From Halovivax ruber XH-70 (GTDB lineage: Archaea > Halobacteriota > Halobacteria > Halobacteriales > Natrialbaceae): a stretch of 64,000 nucleotides of DNA. Shown piece by piece: positions 8,810 to 16,738 of the stretch. Position numbers and translations under genes: made by a program. The notes beneath the pieces were generated by a model that saw only the letters and a program-made list of their open reading frames with translations, searched no databases and had not been told where the DNA came from. Within the stretch, counting starts at the first letter, position 1. Every line of letters begins with the position of its first letter. The stretch lies in NCBI RefSeq assembly GCF_000328525.1, contig NC_019964.1, forward strand, positions 2,790,001 through 2,854,000. The letters run 5' to 3'.

Positions 8810-8992
8810 ATGCAACTCCAAAGTTTCGTCCTCGCGACGGCCGTCGCCCACGTCGGACTCGCGATCTTCGTCACCGCGCACGCCCACCTGAGCGGCGAGG
8901 ATCGCGGCAACTGGCCGTTGATCACGCTCTTCCTCGGGATCGCGGGCGTGGCCGGGTACTTCTTCTACGAACCGGAAAACGAGCGAATATAG
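8810..8992 (+). CDS. Small membrane protein with two helices
   Basis: A 60-residue protein (MQLQSFVLATAVAHVGLAIF...) with a helix at about residues 4-24, a short polar loop HLSGEDRGNW and a second helix at 35-52, ending FYEPENERI. The ATG at 8810 places the first hydrophobic segment at the N terminus. Family not recognised. It converges on the PitA-like gene. Confidence 0.7.
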   Translation: MQLQSFVLATAVAHVGLAIFVTAHAHLSGEDRGNWPLITLFLGIAGVAGYFFYEPENERI

Positions 8993-9012
8993 CTATCGAC
9001 GGCGACAGCCGA

Positions 9013-10659
9013 TCAGGCCAGGAACACGTGCCGCGGTCGTTCTTCTAAGACGTCACGACCGTACTCGACGGTCTCGGCGAAGTCGTCGCTGCGGAAGAAC
9101 GCCATCGCGTCCTCGCGCGAGTCCCAGCGGCTGGCGATGAACATGTCGTTCTCGTCCTCGCGATTGGCGAGGAGGTCGGTCTTGCGGTGGCCGTCCATGC
9201 CCGAAAGCGCCTCGCCGACGTCGGCGAAAGTGTCGACGAAGTCCGTTCTGTAGTCGGGTTTGACGGTGTAGAACATCCCCATCGTTCCCCAGGAATCGTC
9301 GTTCGCGGGGCGATCGCCCCGCTCACCATCGGCGCCAGCGGGCGCCCTGTCCCCTGCCTGCCGTACTACCTCGGGCAAGTCCGCGAGGAAGCCGGCCGCG
9401 GTCTCCGCGGCGCTCTCGGTCTCCCAGAGGCTAGCGACGGCGGTCTCGGCGTCCTCACTCGCGACCTCGGTGGGTTCGTACACTGCGGTCATCACGTGCG
9501 TGTCGTAGTGGTCGAAGTTGGTCCGGAGGCCGTCGACCTCGGAGAAGAGTTCGTCGGGGTCAGCCGCGGAATAGAGGACGACCGCGTGGACGTCCTCGCC
9601 GTGGGGCTTCCCGGCGTAGACGCCGAGGTCTTCGAGTTCACTCCGGACGCCGTCGGGCGCGCCCCCGGCGTCGTCGCCGTGTGCGTGGTCACCGCCGTGG
9701 TCGTGCGATCCGTCGCCGTGATCGTGTGTTCCGTCGTCGTGACCACTGCCATGGCCGTGTCCGCCGCCGTGGGGCCTCCCCGACTCGTCGCCGTGTGGAA
9801 AGCCGTCCGCTTCGCCGCCGTGTTCGCGGCCCGTGCCGGTCGCGTGCGGCGAGTCGGTGGCCCCCGACGGCTCGCCGGTCAGCGAGTCGCCGGCCATGTA
9901 CGCACCGAGCTTCGCGGGCTCGAACTGCCGGCCAATGCGGAAGCGGCCGAATTCGGCGAACTTCGAACTGGAGGGATCGAAGCGCATCTCGTAGAGCAGG
10001 TCCTTGATGTCAGCCGGGTCGTCGGCGAAGAGGGTGACGCCCCACTCGTGGTCGTCGAGGCCGGCGCTGCCGGAGATGATCTGGCGAACTTTGCCGGCGT
10101 AGGTCTTGCCGATGTCGCCGTGACTCGACATGTGCTCGGCACGCTCGTCGAACGGCAGGTCGTACCAGTTGTACTCGGAATCGCGGCGTTTGTCCATCGG
10201 GTAGAAGCTGACGTAGTCCGCGTCGGGGATGTCGGGGTGGAGTCGCGACTCGATGTAGCGCTTCATGCCCGGGTCGGCCTCGGCATCGGGGTCGAAGTAG
10301 TCGTTCGCGCCGCCGTAGCCCGAGGCCTCCGTCACCGAGACGTACGAGTCGCTGTGCTCGGTGAACGCCGCGAGTTCGGTGCGCTCGAACCGGCGTTCGA
10401 GTGCGTTTAGATCCGAGAGCGTCGGTCGGAGGTGGATGAAACACAGATCGGCCTCGTGACCGAGAACGGCGACGCTCGTCGACCCACCCGAGTCGGCGTC
10501 GGCGACCGCCTCGGCGGCCTCGAGATAGGCGACACCGTCCGCGAGCGCCCGTTCACGTCGTCGAGCGGGCGCCTCGCGCCAGGCGTCCCAGTCGACGGTC
10601 CGAAAGTCGTGGAGCATGTACCAGCCTTCCGCGGTATCTGGTGGCGTCCGTCGGTCCAT
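9013..10659 (-). CDS. pitA: PitA-like heme protein: chlorite-dismutase fold fused to a monooxygenase-like domain
   Basis: A 548-residue protein with an N-terminal chlorite dismutase/HemQ-like domain (residues ~1-260; note GWYMLHDFRTVDW, YVSFYPMDKRRD, YNWYDLPFDER, SGSAGLDDHEWGVTLF), a linker at ~275-345 very rich in His, Gly and Asp (HGHGSGHDDGTHDHGDG), and C-terminal ferredoxin-like halves of the antibiotic-biosynthesis-monooxygenase type (MFYTVKPDYRTDF, FIASRWDSREDAMAFF). This is the arrangement described for haloarchaeal PitA. In related HemQ proteins the fold takes part in heme b formation; that role here is inference. The His-rich linker may bind metals. The start at 10659 follows the divergent intergenic region; upstream codons to 10686 are also open. 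Confidence 0.85.
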   Translation of the reverse strand: MDRRTPPDTAEGWYMLHDFRTVDWDAWREAPARRRERALADGVAYLEAAEAVADADSGGSTSVAVLGHEADLCFIHLRPTLSDLNALERRFERTELAAFTEHSDSYVSVTEASGYGGANDYFDPDAEADPGMKRYIESRLHPDIPDADYVSFYPMDKRRDSEYNWYDLPFDERAEHMSSHGDIGKTYAGKVRQIISGSAGLDDHEWGVTLFADDPADIKDLLYEMRFDPSSSKFAEFGRFRIGRQFEPAKLGAYMAGDSLTGEPSGATDSPHATGTGREHGGEADGFPHGDESGRPHGGGHGHGSGHDDGTHDHGDGSHDHGGDHAHGDDAGGAPDGVRSELEDLGVYAGKPHGEDVHAVVLYSAADPDELFSEVDGLRTNFDHYDTHVMTAVYEPTEVASEDAETAVASLWETESAAETAAGFLADLPEVVRQAGDRAPAGADGERGDRPANDDSWGTMGMFYTVKPDYRTDFVDTFADVGEALSGMDGHRKTDLLANREDENDMFIASRWDSREDAMAFFRSDDFAETVEYGRDVLEERPRHVFLA

Positions 10660-10744
10660 ACGAAGACCTTCGGACGGCATCGTCAAGAAAGACCGGTTTT
10701 CGCCCGGTCACCCAGACCGCCACGCGTCGGGGGAACGGCCGCCG

Positions 10745-10793
10745 AAACCGATGGTTTTGCAGGGTACCGAAACGCTTTACCAACTTCCGTTTC
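10745..10793. promoter_or_regulatory. Inverted repeats between pitA and the PadR gene
   Basis: Two dyads sit in the 147-bp divergent spacer: AAACC-gat-GGTTT at 10745-10757 and GAAACG-N13-CGTTTC at 10769-10793. The second brackets CTTTACCA, a plausible promoter core for the PadR gene. They are candidate operators for the adjacent PadR-family regulator, which binds as a dimer; binding is inferred. Confidence 0.45.
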
Positions 10794-10806
10794 AAACGAG
10801 AGCCGT

Positions 10807-11328
10807 ATGCGGAAAAGTGGACCACCGAAGGGACTCATCGCCTATCTCGTCCTCGAGCTACTCGAAGAGAAGCCACGGTACGGGTACGAGATACTCAAGG
10901 AGATCAAGGATCTGAGCGGTGGCCACTGGGAACCGTCCTACGGATCGGTCTACCCCATCCTCTACAAGTTCGAGGAGAAGGGCTGGGCCGAGCGGATCGA
11001 ACGCGAGGACGAACCGGATCGCAAGTACTTCGAACTCACCGACGACGGCGCCGAGGAACTCGCAGACCGGCGCGAGGAAACCGCCGACAACGCCCGCGAG
11101 TTCGCCGACGTCATCCTCGGCTTCTACCACGTCTACGCGGTCATCGCGACCGACGAGCGCTTTACCGTCCCCGAACTCGAGAACACCTGGCACTTCGACG
11201 AGGACTTCAGCCGCTGGATCGTCGAACAGGTCGCCAGACACCACGAACACTACTTCGACGCCGACTTCGATCGTCTCGACGAGACACCGACGGAGTTCTA
11301 CGAGCGCCACGGCCTCGACGAGGAGTGA
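10807..11328 (+). CDS. PadR-family transcriptional regulator
   Basis: A 173-residue protein with the PadR winged helix at residues ~10-90: GLIAYLVLELLEEKPRYGYEI, SYGSVYPILYKFEEKGWAERI and RKYFELTDDG are typical of recognition helix and wing. The C-terminal half is helical and acidic and would form the dimer interface. It is transcribed away from pitA with two inverted repeats between them, so it may regulate pitA and itself; the effector is unknown. Confidence 0.88.
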   Translation: MRKSGPPKGLIAYLVLELLEEKPRYGYEILKEIKDLSGGHWEPSYGSVYPILYKFEEKGWAERIEREDEPDRKYFELTDDGAEELADRREETADNAREFADVILGFYHVYAVIATDERFTVPELENTWHFDEDFSRWIVEQVARHHEHYFDADFDRLDETPTEFYERHGLDEE

Positions 11329-11460
11329 GGGAGTTGACGTGACGCCGGCGGGGTAGCGCCGGAGATACGACACCAGACCAGCCATGGCATCGCCGCGGCG
11401 ACTCCCCGTCGAGAATTGAGACGGAAATTCCAGCGATACCGACGAGCGACCACGCCGGCC

Positions 11461-13263
11461 TCAGTGAAGCACCGTGGGAGCGAAGACCATCACGAGGAAG
11501 GTTGCGAGCATCGTCACGCCGACGGTCGTAGTGACGACGCGGACCATCCCGCGCGTCGCCTCTATGCCGGGAATGCGAGAGAGGACGGCCTCGGTCGAGG
11601 TGCGCAGGATGTGCCCGCCGTCGAGCGGGAACGCGGGGATACAGTTGAAGAAGCCGAGGTTGAGATTGATCCAGCCGGTCCAGAACAGGATGTTCGCGAT
11701 CGCGAAGACGGCCGGCTCGCCGAGGACGCTCGAAACCTCGTAGAAGTTCTCGACGCCGCCGGCGAAGCCCGCGAAGTTAAAGCGCATGCCAGCGATCGCC
11801 ATGATCGGGAGCATGAGGGCGATGAAGATCTTGCCGAAGAACGTCTCTCCGAGCGAGCCGAAACCGTTCGGGCTATCGCCGCCGAGGGCACTGTGGAAGG
11901 TCTCGACGGGATAGAGCTGGACACCGATGTCGTTGACCTGCATCCCCGAGATCCCGGAGTGAACGGCGGGGCCGAACTGCGTGGCGTCCGCGTCGACCGT
12001 GACGTCGAAGCTGGCCCGTTCGCCGTTCAGAAAGCCGGTCAGTTCGACCGTTTCGCCGTCGCGCTCCTCGATCAGGGATTCGAGGGCCGAGCCGTCGTGG
12101 ACGCGTTCGCCGTCGGCTGTCGTCACGACGACGAACGAGTCGACCGGAGCCCCGGCGTCTGCCAGCGGACTGCCCTCGAGTACCTGCATCGAAGCGCCGA
12201 TGGGAACCTCGCGAGTCTCGGTCGTTCCGTCTGCAGCCTGAGTGGTGATCGAGACGCGTTCGGCCTGGCCGACGGCGTCGACGAGTTCCTCACGCGTCGA
12301 GACGTCCTCGCCGTCGACCGCGAGGATTCGCTCGTTCAGCCCCAGGCCTGCAGGGCCGTCGGAGAGCGTCGAGACGACGATCGGCGCCCGGTCGACGGTC
12401 GCCTCGCGTTCGCCGTCGATCGTCACGGAGATCGTCCCCGCGTCGGTTTCGTCGAGTGTGTCGATGAACTCCTGATTGTCCGCGACTGCCTGTCCGTCGA
12501 CGTGGGTGATTCGGTCGTGCTCACCGATGCCGGCTGCCTCGGCGGGCGAGTTGTCGACCACGCCCCCGATGGCTGCACCCGGAGCGACGGCGACGACGGA
12601 GCCCACGAGCCAGAACAGTGCGAGGAACGCGAGGATCGTCACGGCGAAGTTGTTGGTGACGCCGGCGGCGAACATGCGCGTCTGGCCGCCCCGACTCGCC
12701 GCGTCGCTGCTCTCTTCGTCCGGCTGGACGAACGCCCCAATTGGCAACACGGCGAGCATGGCGACGCCCATCGAGTCGATGTCGATGTCCTCGACCCGAC
12801 AGAGCAGGCCGTGGCCGCCCTCGTGAACGACGAGGCCGATGAATAGCCCGGCGACGATACCCGGCGTGGCCGACAGCGGGAGGAAGTCGTTGACGCCGGG
12901 GATGACCAGGACGTTCTGGGGTTGCTGAATGCCGGTCGGCTGCGGCGCCAGCAGAGCGCTGATGGCCGAGATCAGCAAGAACACGAACATCCCCACCATC
13001 GCGACGAGTGCGATACCGACGCCGAGGTTCGTCCACGCTCGCCAGAGCCGCTTCGGCTGAGCCAGCCAGTCGAGGAAGTCGCGACCCCGTTTCGTGTGGA
13101 ACGTCACGATCGGCCCCTGCGTCCCGATCCACTCGGGCAGGACGCCGCGCTGTTTCAGGGCGAGGAGTCCCGCCCAGTAGAGCCCGATCCCGATCAGCAC
13201 CCAGGTCACGAGCGTCGATCCGAAAAGTTCGGGGACAAATCCGGCAGAGAGGGCAGCATGCAT
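11461..13263 (-). CDS. Site-2-type intramembrane metalloprotease (M50) with PDZ region
   Basis: A 600-residue polytopic protein. The zinc-binding motif HEGGH is at residues 147-151 in a membrane helix, and the second M50 motif (FPLDGGHILR) is near residue 550. Between them are one or two PDZ-like domains (AIGGVVDNSPAEAAGIGEHDRI, then GLNERILAVDGEDV). At least six hydrophobic helices are visible. Family members cleave membrane-bound substrates, often transcription-factor anchors. The substrate is not indicated by neighbours. It lies downstream of lysS in the same direction, 124 bp away. Confidence 0.92.
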   Translation of the reverse strand: MHAALSAGFVPELFGSTLVTWVLIGIGLYWAGLLALKQRGVLPEWIGTQGPIVTFHTKRGRDFLDWLAQPKRLWRAWTNLGVGIALVAMVGMFVFLLISAISALLAPQPTGIQQPQNVLVIPGVNDFLPLSATPGIVAGLFIGLVVHEGGHGLLCRVEDIDIDSMGVAMLAVLPIGAFVQPDEESSDAASRGGQTRMFAAGVTNNFAVTILAFLALFWLVGSVVAVAPGAAIGGVVDNSPAEAAGIGEHDRITHVDGQAVADNQEFIDTLDETDAGTISVTIDGEREATVDRAPIVVSTLSDGPAGLGLNERILAVDGEDVSTREELVDAVGQAERVSITTQAADGTTETREVPIGASMQVLEGSPLADAGAPVDSFVVVTTADGERVHDGSALESLIEERDGETVELTGFLNGERASFDVTVDADATQFGPAVHSGISGMQVNDIGVQLYPVETFHSALGGDSPNGFGSLGETFFGKIFIALMLPIMAIAGMRFNFAGFAGGVENFYEVSSVLGEPAVFAIANILFWTGWINLNLGFFNCIPAFPLDGGHILRTSTEAVLSRIPGIEATRGMVRVVTTTVGVTMLATFLVMVFAPTVLH

Positions 13264-13387
13264 TGGTCGTCGTCCGTCCTCACGGTTTCGAGTGATTTGG
13301 GTCTGGCGCTTCGGGACTCCGTCACACGCAACTCGCTCACAGGGCCGAGGATTCGTTCACGAACGAATGGATCTGCTGACCGGACAG

Positions 13388-15220
13388 TCACCGCTCTCGC
13401 CGGAGGCGATCGACCACGAAGTCGCGATCGAGTTTCGCGAGGAACTGGCCGAGTTTCGGCCCCTGCTCGTCGTCGAAGAACAGGCGGTAGCCCGCGGCGA
13501 AGAAGTCGCCGACAGGAACGTCGTGGCGCTTGGCCGTCTCGTAGATCTCGCCTTGCAACTCCTCGGGGTCGTCGCCGCCGTCGGCCACGAAGTCGGCGAG
13601 GTCGGCGAGCGCCGCCCCGGTCGCGTCGTCGAAGTCGTGGGCCGGGATCGCGGCGCGTTTGAGTTCGTAGTCGAACTCGTTGCCCGTCCGTCGGGCCCAC
13701 GCCTGCGCGTGTTCGACCCGATCGAGGGCGGCGTCGACGGCCCACTCGGGCGCGTCGTCGGGGATGTGGCCCTCTGTACGAGCGATCTCCTCGCGGATCG
13801 ACGGGTCCTCAGTCATGCCGAGGACCGCGGCGAAGGTGTAGGAGAGGCGAATTCGGTCCGGATCGGGCTCGGAAACGACGAGCGGGTAGACCCGCTCCGC
13901 GAAGCGTTTCTCGTCTTCGCTCGCGTCGATCTCGCCGAAGTAGATGCGCTCGAAGCGATCGAACTCGTCGACCAGCTGGTCGAGCCGTTCGATGCTGAAG
14001 TCGCGGGCCTTCGAGGGATCCTTCGCGAAGAAGTATCGGAGTACCTCGGGTTCGATCAGTTCGAGGACCTCGGAGACGAGGACGACGTTGCCCGCCGAAG
14101 AGGAGAAAGGTTCGTCGTCCAGGGTGAACCACTCGTAGACCATCGGGACCGGCGGCTCGTTTTCGAGAACGGTCCTGGCGATGTCCTCGCCGCTCGGCCA
14201 GGAGCCCTCGGCGTGGTCCTTGCCGAACGGTTCGAAGTCGACGTCGAGCGCCTCCCACTGGGCGGGCCACTCGAAGCGCCAGGGGAGTTTGCCCTCGCGC
14301 AGGGTGGCCGTGCCCTCGTGGCCACAGCCCGCGATCGTCTGCTCGCCGGCCTCCAGGTCGGTGCACTCGTAGTCGACAGTTGCCGCGGTAGTGGTCTCGC
14401 GGGTCGCTTCGCTCCCCGCTCGACTATTCGAGGCGCTTCGCGCCTCGCTATCAACGTCGACGCTCGTCACCGTCTCGGTGAGCTTCCCGCAGTTCGCACA
14501 GATCGGGTTGAACGGGACGTAGTCGCCGTCGGCGTCGACCGAGTCCTGGTAGTCGGCAAGGACCTCGCGTGCGCGGTCGCGGTGTTCCAGAAGGTAACGG
14601 GTGACGGCCTCGAACGTGCCGTCCTCGTAGAGAGCCGTGTTCGAGAGCAAGTCGATGGGGACGTCCATCGCGTCGGCACTCTGTGCGATGATCGTCGCGA
14701 AGTGGTCGCCGTAGGAATCACAGCAGCCGAAGGGGTCCGGGATGTCGGTGTACGGGTGACCGAGGTTGCGCCCGAGAGCGCCAGCGTTCACGTCGCCAAG
14801 ATCGACGAGGTTGCCGTCGAGATCGGCGAGCGTGCGGGGAAGTTTCCGGAGCGGGTCGCGATCGTCGGCCGTGAAGACCTGTTTGACCTCGTGTCCGCGC
14901 TCGCGGAGCACCTCGGCGACGAAGTAGCCGCGCATGATCTCGTTGACGTTGCCGAGGTGGGGCACGCCAGAGGGGGAGATCCCGCCCTTGACGACGATGG
15001 GATCGTCGGGGTCGCGCTCGCCCGACTCGATCCGACGCTCGATTCGGGTTTCCACCCGGTCGGCGACGGCGTCGGCCCAGAAGACGTGGTGGTCGTCGGT
15101 CCCTTCCTCGCCGTCGCCGCGCTGGAGCGTGTACGGGTTCGTTTCGGCGGCCCCGCCGTCGCCCGAAGAATCAGCTGCGGCGTCGGCTCGCGGATCGGCT
15201 GTGGCGTCGTCTGCGCTCAT
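13388..15220 (-). CDS. lysS: Lysyl-tRNA synthetase, class I
   Basis: A 610-residue class I LysRS. The HIGH-type motif reads PSGVPHLGN at residues ~83-91 and the KMSKS-type loop SSSAGNVV is near residue 377. The zinc-type cysteines around CANCGK and CGHEG are present. The start ATG at 15220 overlaps the stop of pyrH by 4 bp (ATGA), so the two are translationally coupled. The first ~25 residues are a low-complexity acidic extension. Residues ~258-274 (SEARSASNSRAGSEATR) are an in-frame insertion encoded by an intergenic-type double hairpin (see the repeat at 14399-14447), which makes this protein longer than I expect for the family. Confidence 0.95.
   Translation of the reverse strand: MSADDATADPRADAAADSSGDGGAAETNPYTLQRGDGEEGTDDHHVFWADAVADRVETRIERRIESGERDPDDPIVVKGGISPSGVPHLGNVNEIMRGYFVAEVLRERGHEVKQVFTADDRDPLRKLPRTLADLDGNLVDLGDVNAGALGRNLGHPYTDIPDPFGCCDSYGDHFATIIAQSADAMDVPIDLLSNTALYEDGTFEAVTRYLLEHRDRAREVLADYQDSVDADGDYVPFNPICANCGKLTETVTSVDVDSEARSASNSRAGSEATRETTTAATVDYECTDLEAGEQTIAGCGHEGTATLREGKLPWRFEWPAQWEALDVDFEPFGKDHAEGSWPSGEDIARTVLENEPPVPMVYEWFTLDDEPFSSSAGNVVLVSEVLELIEPEVLRYFFAKDPSKARDFSIERLDQLVDEFDRFERIYFGEIDASEDEKRFAERVYPLVVSEPDPDRIRLSYTFAAVLGMTEDPSIREEIARTEGHIPDDAPEWAVDAALDRVEHAQAWARRTGNEFDYELKRAAIPAHDFDDATGAALADLADFVADGGDDPEELQGEIYETAKRHDVPVGDFFAAGYRLFFDDEQGPKLGQFLAKLDRDFVVDRLRRER
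14399..14447. repeat. Double-hairpin repeat inserted in frame in lysS
   Basis: On the lysS strand the DNA reads stem cgaggcgc / gcgcctcg (3-nt loop), a short linker containing tcga, then stem gcggg / cccgc with the 11-nt loop gagcgaagcga. The second hairpin has the same stem as the one at 16025-16045 in the intergenic array and the same loop as the one at 15997-16007. The reading frame is kept open across it. Confidence 0.8.
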
Positions 15221-15942
15221 CGGTCGTCGAGCGCCCAATAGGAAGGTTCGTCGCCGGCGCTCGTTGGGATTACGTCGGTTCCGTCGTGCGATCCGGAGCG
15301 GACGGCGCGGGCGATCCGGTCGGGGTCGGTGCCGTCGATGACGATGGTTCGCATCCCCGAGCGCTGGATGATCTTCGACGCGAGCAGGTCCACGGGTGCG
15401 GACGCGCCCGCGGTCATCTCCAGATCGGCGACGACGTCGACGAGGTCGCTCGCGGTCAGTTCCTCGAACTTCGTGGCGCCGTCGTGCTCGTTGGGATCGT
15501 CGCTGTAGACACCCGGAACGCTGGTCGCGTAGACGAGGAGATCGGCGTCGATGTACTCGGCGAGGGCGGCACTCACGGCGTCGGTCGTCTGGGCCGGTGC
15601 GACGCCGCCCATGACGGAGAGTCCGTCACGCCGGAGCGCCTCCGCGGCCTCCTCGTAGTCGTGGGCCGGCGCAGTAACGGAATCTTCGCCGAGCGCCGCG
15701 ATCAACAGGCGTGCGTTCAGGCGCGTCACGTCGATGCCGAGCTGGTCCAGTTCGATCTCGTTCGCGCCGAGATTCCGCGCCGCCCCGATGTACTCCCGGG
15801 CGACGCCGCCGCCTCCGACGACACAGCCCACGCGACAGCCCTCGGCGACGAGGTCCTCGACGACGGCTGCGTGTTTCGACACCCGCTCGGAACCGGGTTC
15901 GGGCATCAACACGCTGCCACCGATGGAGACGACTACTTTCAT
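15217..15942 (-). CDS. pyrH: UMP kinase (archaeal PyrH)
   Basis: A 241-residue member of the amino-acid-kinase fold that phosphorylates UMP to UDP. Visible features are the N-terminal VVSIGGSVLMPE, the glycine loop VVGGGGVAREYI, the DADLLVYATSVPGVYSDDP nucleotide-binding segment and the C-terminal IDGTDPDRIARAV. Length and motifs match archaeal UMP kinases. It starts the pyrH-lysS pair. The ATG at 15940-15942 has a TATA-like CTTAAGAT 26-33 bp upstream. Confidence 0.93.
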   Translation of the reverse strand: MKVVVSIGGSVLMPEPGSERVSKHAAVVEDLVAEGCRVGCVVGGGGVAREYIGAARNLGANEIELDQLGIDVTRLNARLLIAALGEDSVTAPAHDYEEAAEALRRDGLSVMGGVAPAQTTDAVSAALAEYIDADLLVYATSVPGVYSDDPNEHDGATKFEELTASDLVDVVADLEMTAGASAPVDLLASKIIQRSGMRTIVIDGTDPDRIARAVRSGSHDGTDVIPTSAGDEPSYWALDDR

Positions 15943-15967
15943 GCTGTCGCGTCGTAACTCGGTTGGA

Positions 15968-15975
15968 ATCTTAAG
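15968..15975 (-). promoter_or_regulatory. TATA box of pyrH-lysS
   Basis: CTTAAGAT on the minus strand, 26-33 bp upstream of the pyrH ATG, with a short leader at most. Confidence 0.5.
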
Positions 15976-15983
15976 GGTTGTCA

Positions 15984-16240
15984 AGTGCGTGGATCCGAGC
16001 GAAGCGAGGATCCACGGTTATCGAGCGGGGAACGAAGTGACCCGCGAAGTGCGTGGACGCGAGGGGACCGAGAGTCCACGTTTATCGAACGGCGAACGAA
16101 GTGAGCCGTGAGATGCGAGAGGGCCTGAGCGCACGCGAAGGCCCTCGACTTTCTGAGCGGCGACCACCGGGAGCCGCGAAGTGGGCGGCCCGGAGTAACG
16201 CTGAGGGCCGCCACCTGCCGAACGGAGAGCGAAGTGACCC
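15984..16240. repeat. Tandem array of four double-hairpin modules
   Basis: Each ~60-70-bp module has hairpin A and then hairpin B. A stems: cgtggatcc/ggatccacg (15988-16016), cgtggac/gtccacg (16052-16080), gagggcc/ggccctc (16119-16146), ggcggccc/gggccgcc (16184-16212). B stems: gcggg/cccgc (16025-16045), acggc/gccgt (16089-16109), gcggc/gccgc (16157-16177); the fourth is weak. The B loops are 11 nt each; the first two are identical (gaacgaagtga) although their stems differ, so stem bases covary. Modules begin with aagtg or agatg and the A-B linker is often tatcga. Confidence 0.85.
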
Positions 16241-16738
16241 GAAAGGTACGAGGCGAAACCGGAGAAGCTGCAGTAGACCCCGATTTCTGCGGAGACAACT
16301 GGGTGAGTGAGCAGCCCAACGGAAGCAGAACCTCGCTAGCGACCATACCCAACAATAGCTATAGAGAATCTGTTCCAGGTACTGCTTTAAGTCATTAGGA
16401 ACAGTATAAACCGAACAAAAATTGTTAACGGCTAGTTTTACCACGGTAACGGACGGGTAAATGGGCACAAGTGTTCATTATTGATTATTATCTGGATTAG
16501 CTGAATAAAAGAATATGTCCAAATATACCTATAGTTATGTCCCCCAGACAAGTAATTTCCAGATTGTAAGTGAATTAAGACGTTTCGTTGGGCCTGTAGA
16601 ACGTGATGAATATAACCAGAGTCGTCCATCGCGAAATAAATAATAACCAATGGTAGACAAGTTCACGAATAGTTAATACAAAAGTTGTGATGGATGTCAC
16701 GATGTGTGTCACGGGATGTCGACACACGCTGCAGAGAC
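16241..16738. other. AT-rich intergenic region before the giant subtilase
   Basis: About 500 bp between the hairpin array and the subtilase gene, with base composition much more AT-rich than the flanks. Short open frames here lack protein-like composition. It probably contains the subtilase promoter, but several TATA-like sequences compete and I cannot choose one. Confidence 0.4.

Noticed and set aside
9187-10410. 407-codon open frame opposite pitA
   Set aside because: Low-complexity Val/Arg/Gly translation mirroring the PitA coding strand.
13292-15241. 649-codon open frame opposite lysS
   Set aside because: It mirrors the codon bias of lysS (GC-rich third positions open the antisense frame) and has no domain. 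LysRS motifs on the other strand are unmistakable.
15984-16240. CRISPR array
   Set aside because: The repeated units are hairpin modules without constant direct repeats and regular spacers; no cas genes are present in the window.
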